Source: Gammaproteobacteria bacterium (GTDB lineage Bacteria > Pseudomonadota > Gammaproteobacteria > Burkholderiales > Gallionellaceae). Taken from it: a stretch of 42,792 nt of DNA. The notes under the pieces are model-generated. The model saw only the letters and a program-made list of their open reading frames with translations. It was not told where the DNA came from and did no database searches. The stretch's first letter is position 1. Each line of letters starts with the position of its first letter. Position numbers and translations under genes: made by a program. Location: assembly GCA_018820925.1 (NCBI GenBank), contig JAHJNJ010000025.1:1-42792 (forward strand). The letters are read 5' to 3'. This document shows positions 42,223-42,792 of the stretch, piece by piece.

Positions 42223-42792
42223 TCAAGTTGATTCGCGCTTTGCGGCCGCTTTGGCCACGCTGGAAAGCAGGCGGCTCGGCGCCAGCCGCCCGCCCGCCAG
42301 TTCGCCCAGCCCGATAAAGCAGCCTGCGGCATACAAACGCCGCTTCCCGTCCGGGTGGCTGTCGCTCAGGCCCAATCTCTGGCCTTGGGCCAGCCGGCCG
42401 GCCTGAACCTCATCCAGCTCCAGGCTGGGCAGGTTCTGCACCAGCCGGTCCAGCGGCATCAGGCAGGCATCGCGCGGCACCTCGTCCATTGCCTCCAGTT
42501 GCGTCAGGGTATAAGCATCGTCCAGGCTGAATTCGCCTATTCCGGTGCGGCGCAAGGCGATCAGATGGCCGCCGCAACCCAGTTTTTCGCCAATATCCTC
42601 GGCCAGCGTGCGGACATAGGTTCCCTTGCTGCACAGCACGCTGAACTCCAGTTCATTGCCCTGCAGCCGCTCCAGCGTCAGTTCGCGGATAAATACCGTG
42701 CGCAATTCGCGCTCCACGGTTTCGCCCTTGCGAATGTACTCGTACAGCGGCTTGCCCTGAAATTTGATGGCGCTGTGCATGGGCGGAAGCTG
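42223..42792 (-). CDS. truB: tRNA pseudouridine-55 synthase, partial (5' part beyond right edge)
   Basis: About 190 C-terminal residues. The frame is open through the right end, where QLPPMHSAIKFQGKPLYEY matches the TruB pattern Q-x-P-P-M-x-S-A. Then come FSVLCSKGTYVRTLAEDIGE and CGGHLIALRRTGIGEFSLDD, part of the catalytic fold, and a C-terminal PUA-like domain (PDGKRRLYAAGCFIGLGEL). The catalytic-Asp region lies outside the window. TruB forms the pseudouridine of the T-loop in tRNA. It is 57 bp upstream of rpsO. Confidence 0.95.
   Translation of the reverse strand, partial: QLPPMHSAIKFQGKPLYEYIRKGETVERELRTVFIRELTLERLQGNELEFSVLCSKGTYVRTLAEDIGEKLGCGGHLIALRRTGIGEFSLDDAYTLTQLEAMDEVPRDACLMPLDRLVQNLPSLELDEVQAGRLAQGQRLGLSDSHPDGKRRLYAAGCFIGLGELAGGRLAPSRLLSSVAKAAAKREST

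Overview
The window looks like chromosomal DNA of a betaproteobacterium, most likely of the Nitrosomonadales/Gallionellaceae (Sideroxydans-like) group. The reasons are the betaproteobacterial housekeeping genes (lysC, recJ, prfB, lysS, uvrC, pgsA, rpsO-pnp-truB), a two-part prfB with a programmed frameshift, moderately high GC, and palindromes of the form GAACG-NN-CGTTC in front of umuDC. That palindrome matches the noncanonical LexA motif I recall being described for Sideroxydans and relatives, rather than the usual CTGT-N8-ACAG. The genus is an inference; no rRNA lies in the window.

Layout. 1-986: left-edge partial Ig-like lipoprotein. 1308-2624: a 438-residue Ala/Lys/Glu-rich helical repeat protein behind a promoter that carries a LexA-type palindrome between its -35 and -10 boxes. 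2764-5786: FemAB/GNAT-like protein, solo NifX-like protein, and the NfeD-QmcA membrane pair. 6020-8080: Cache/HAMP/CZB chemoreceptor. 8112-9924: umuDC with two LexA-type palindromes. 9964-12574: DUF2461 protein and an ABC-2 exporter. 12702-14448: ferredoxin-NADP reductase and a DUF805 protein. 14639-14959: tRNA-Arg(ACG) and tRNA-Ser(GCT) with terminators. 15008-22724: lysC; then recJ, a DUF4010 membrane protein, prfB, lysS and a Crp/Fnr regulator on the plus strand. 22735-23006: a perfect CRP-type site and a small DUF2892 membrane protein. 23095-28023: a three-gene operon of TonB-dependent receptor, periplasmic binding protein and hybrid histidine kinase. 28069-28359: tRNA-His, tRNA-Arg(TCT), tRNA-Pro. 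28400-31478: pgsA, uvrC and a family-5-like uracil-DNA glycosylase. 31485-33470: M15-like peptidase and a seven-repeat beta-propeller lipoprotein. 33517-38111: a MacA/MacB-type tripartite exporter with separate ATPase and permease plus a TolC-like channel. 38244-39476: CPA1 Na+/H+ antiporter. 39573-42792: pnp, rpsO and the 3' part of truB.

The strongest lead for something new is the 1308-2707 locus. Its promoter has the same architecture as the umuDC promoter (TTGACA, 17-nt spacer holding AGAACG-NN-CGTTCT in the same register, then a -10 box), so the repeat protein is probably made in the SOS response. The protein is built from about sixteen 18-residue units, exactly five alpha-helical turns each, and I do not recognise it as a described SOS effector. 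A second unusual observation is a 24-bp repeat inserted in frame in both recJ and uvrC, on opposite coding strands and in different reading frames.

All coordinates and motifs were read by eye. Family assignments rest on recognised motifs and not on database searches.
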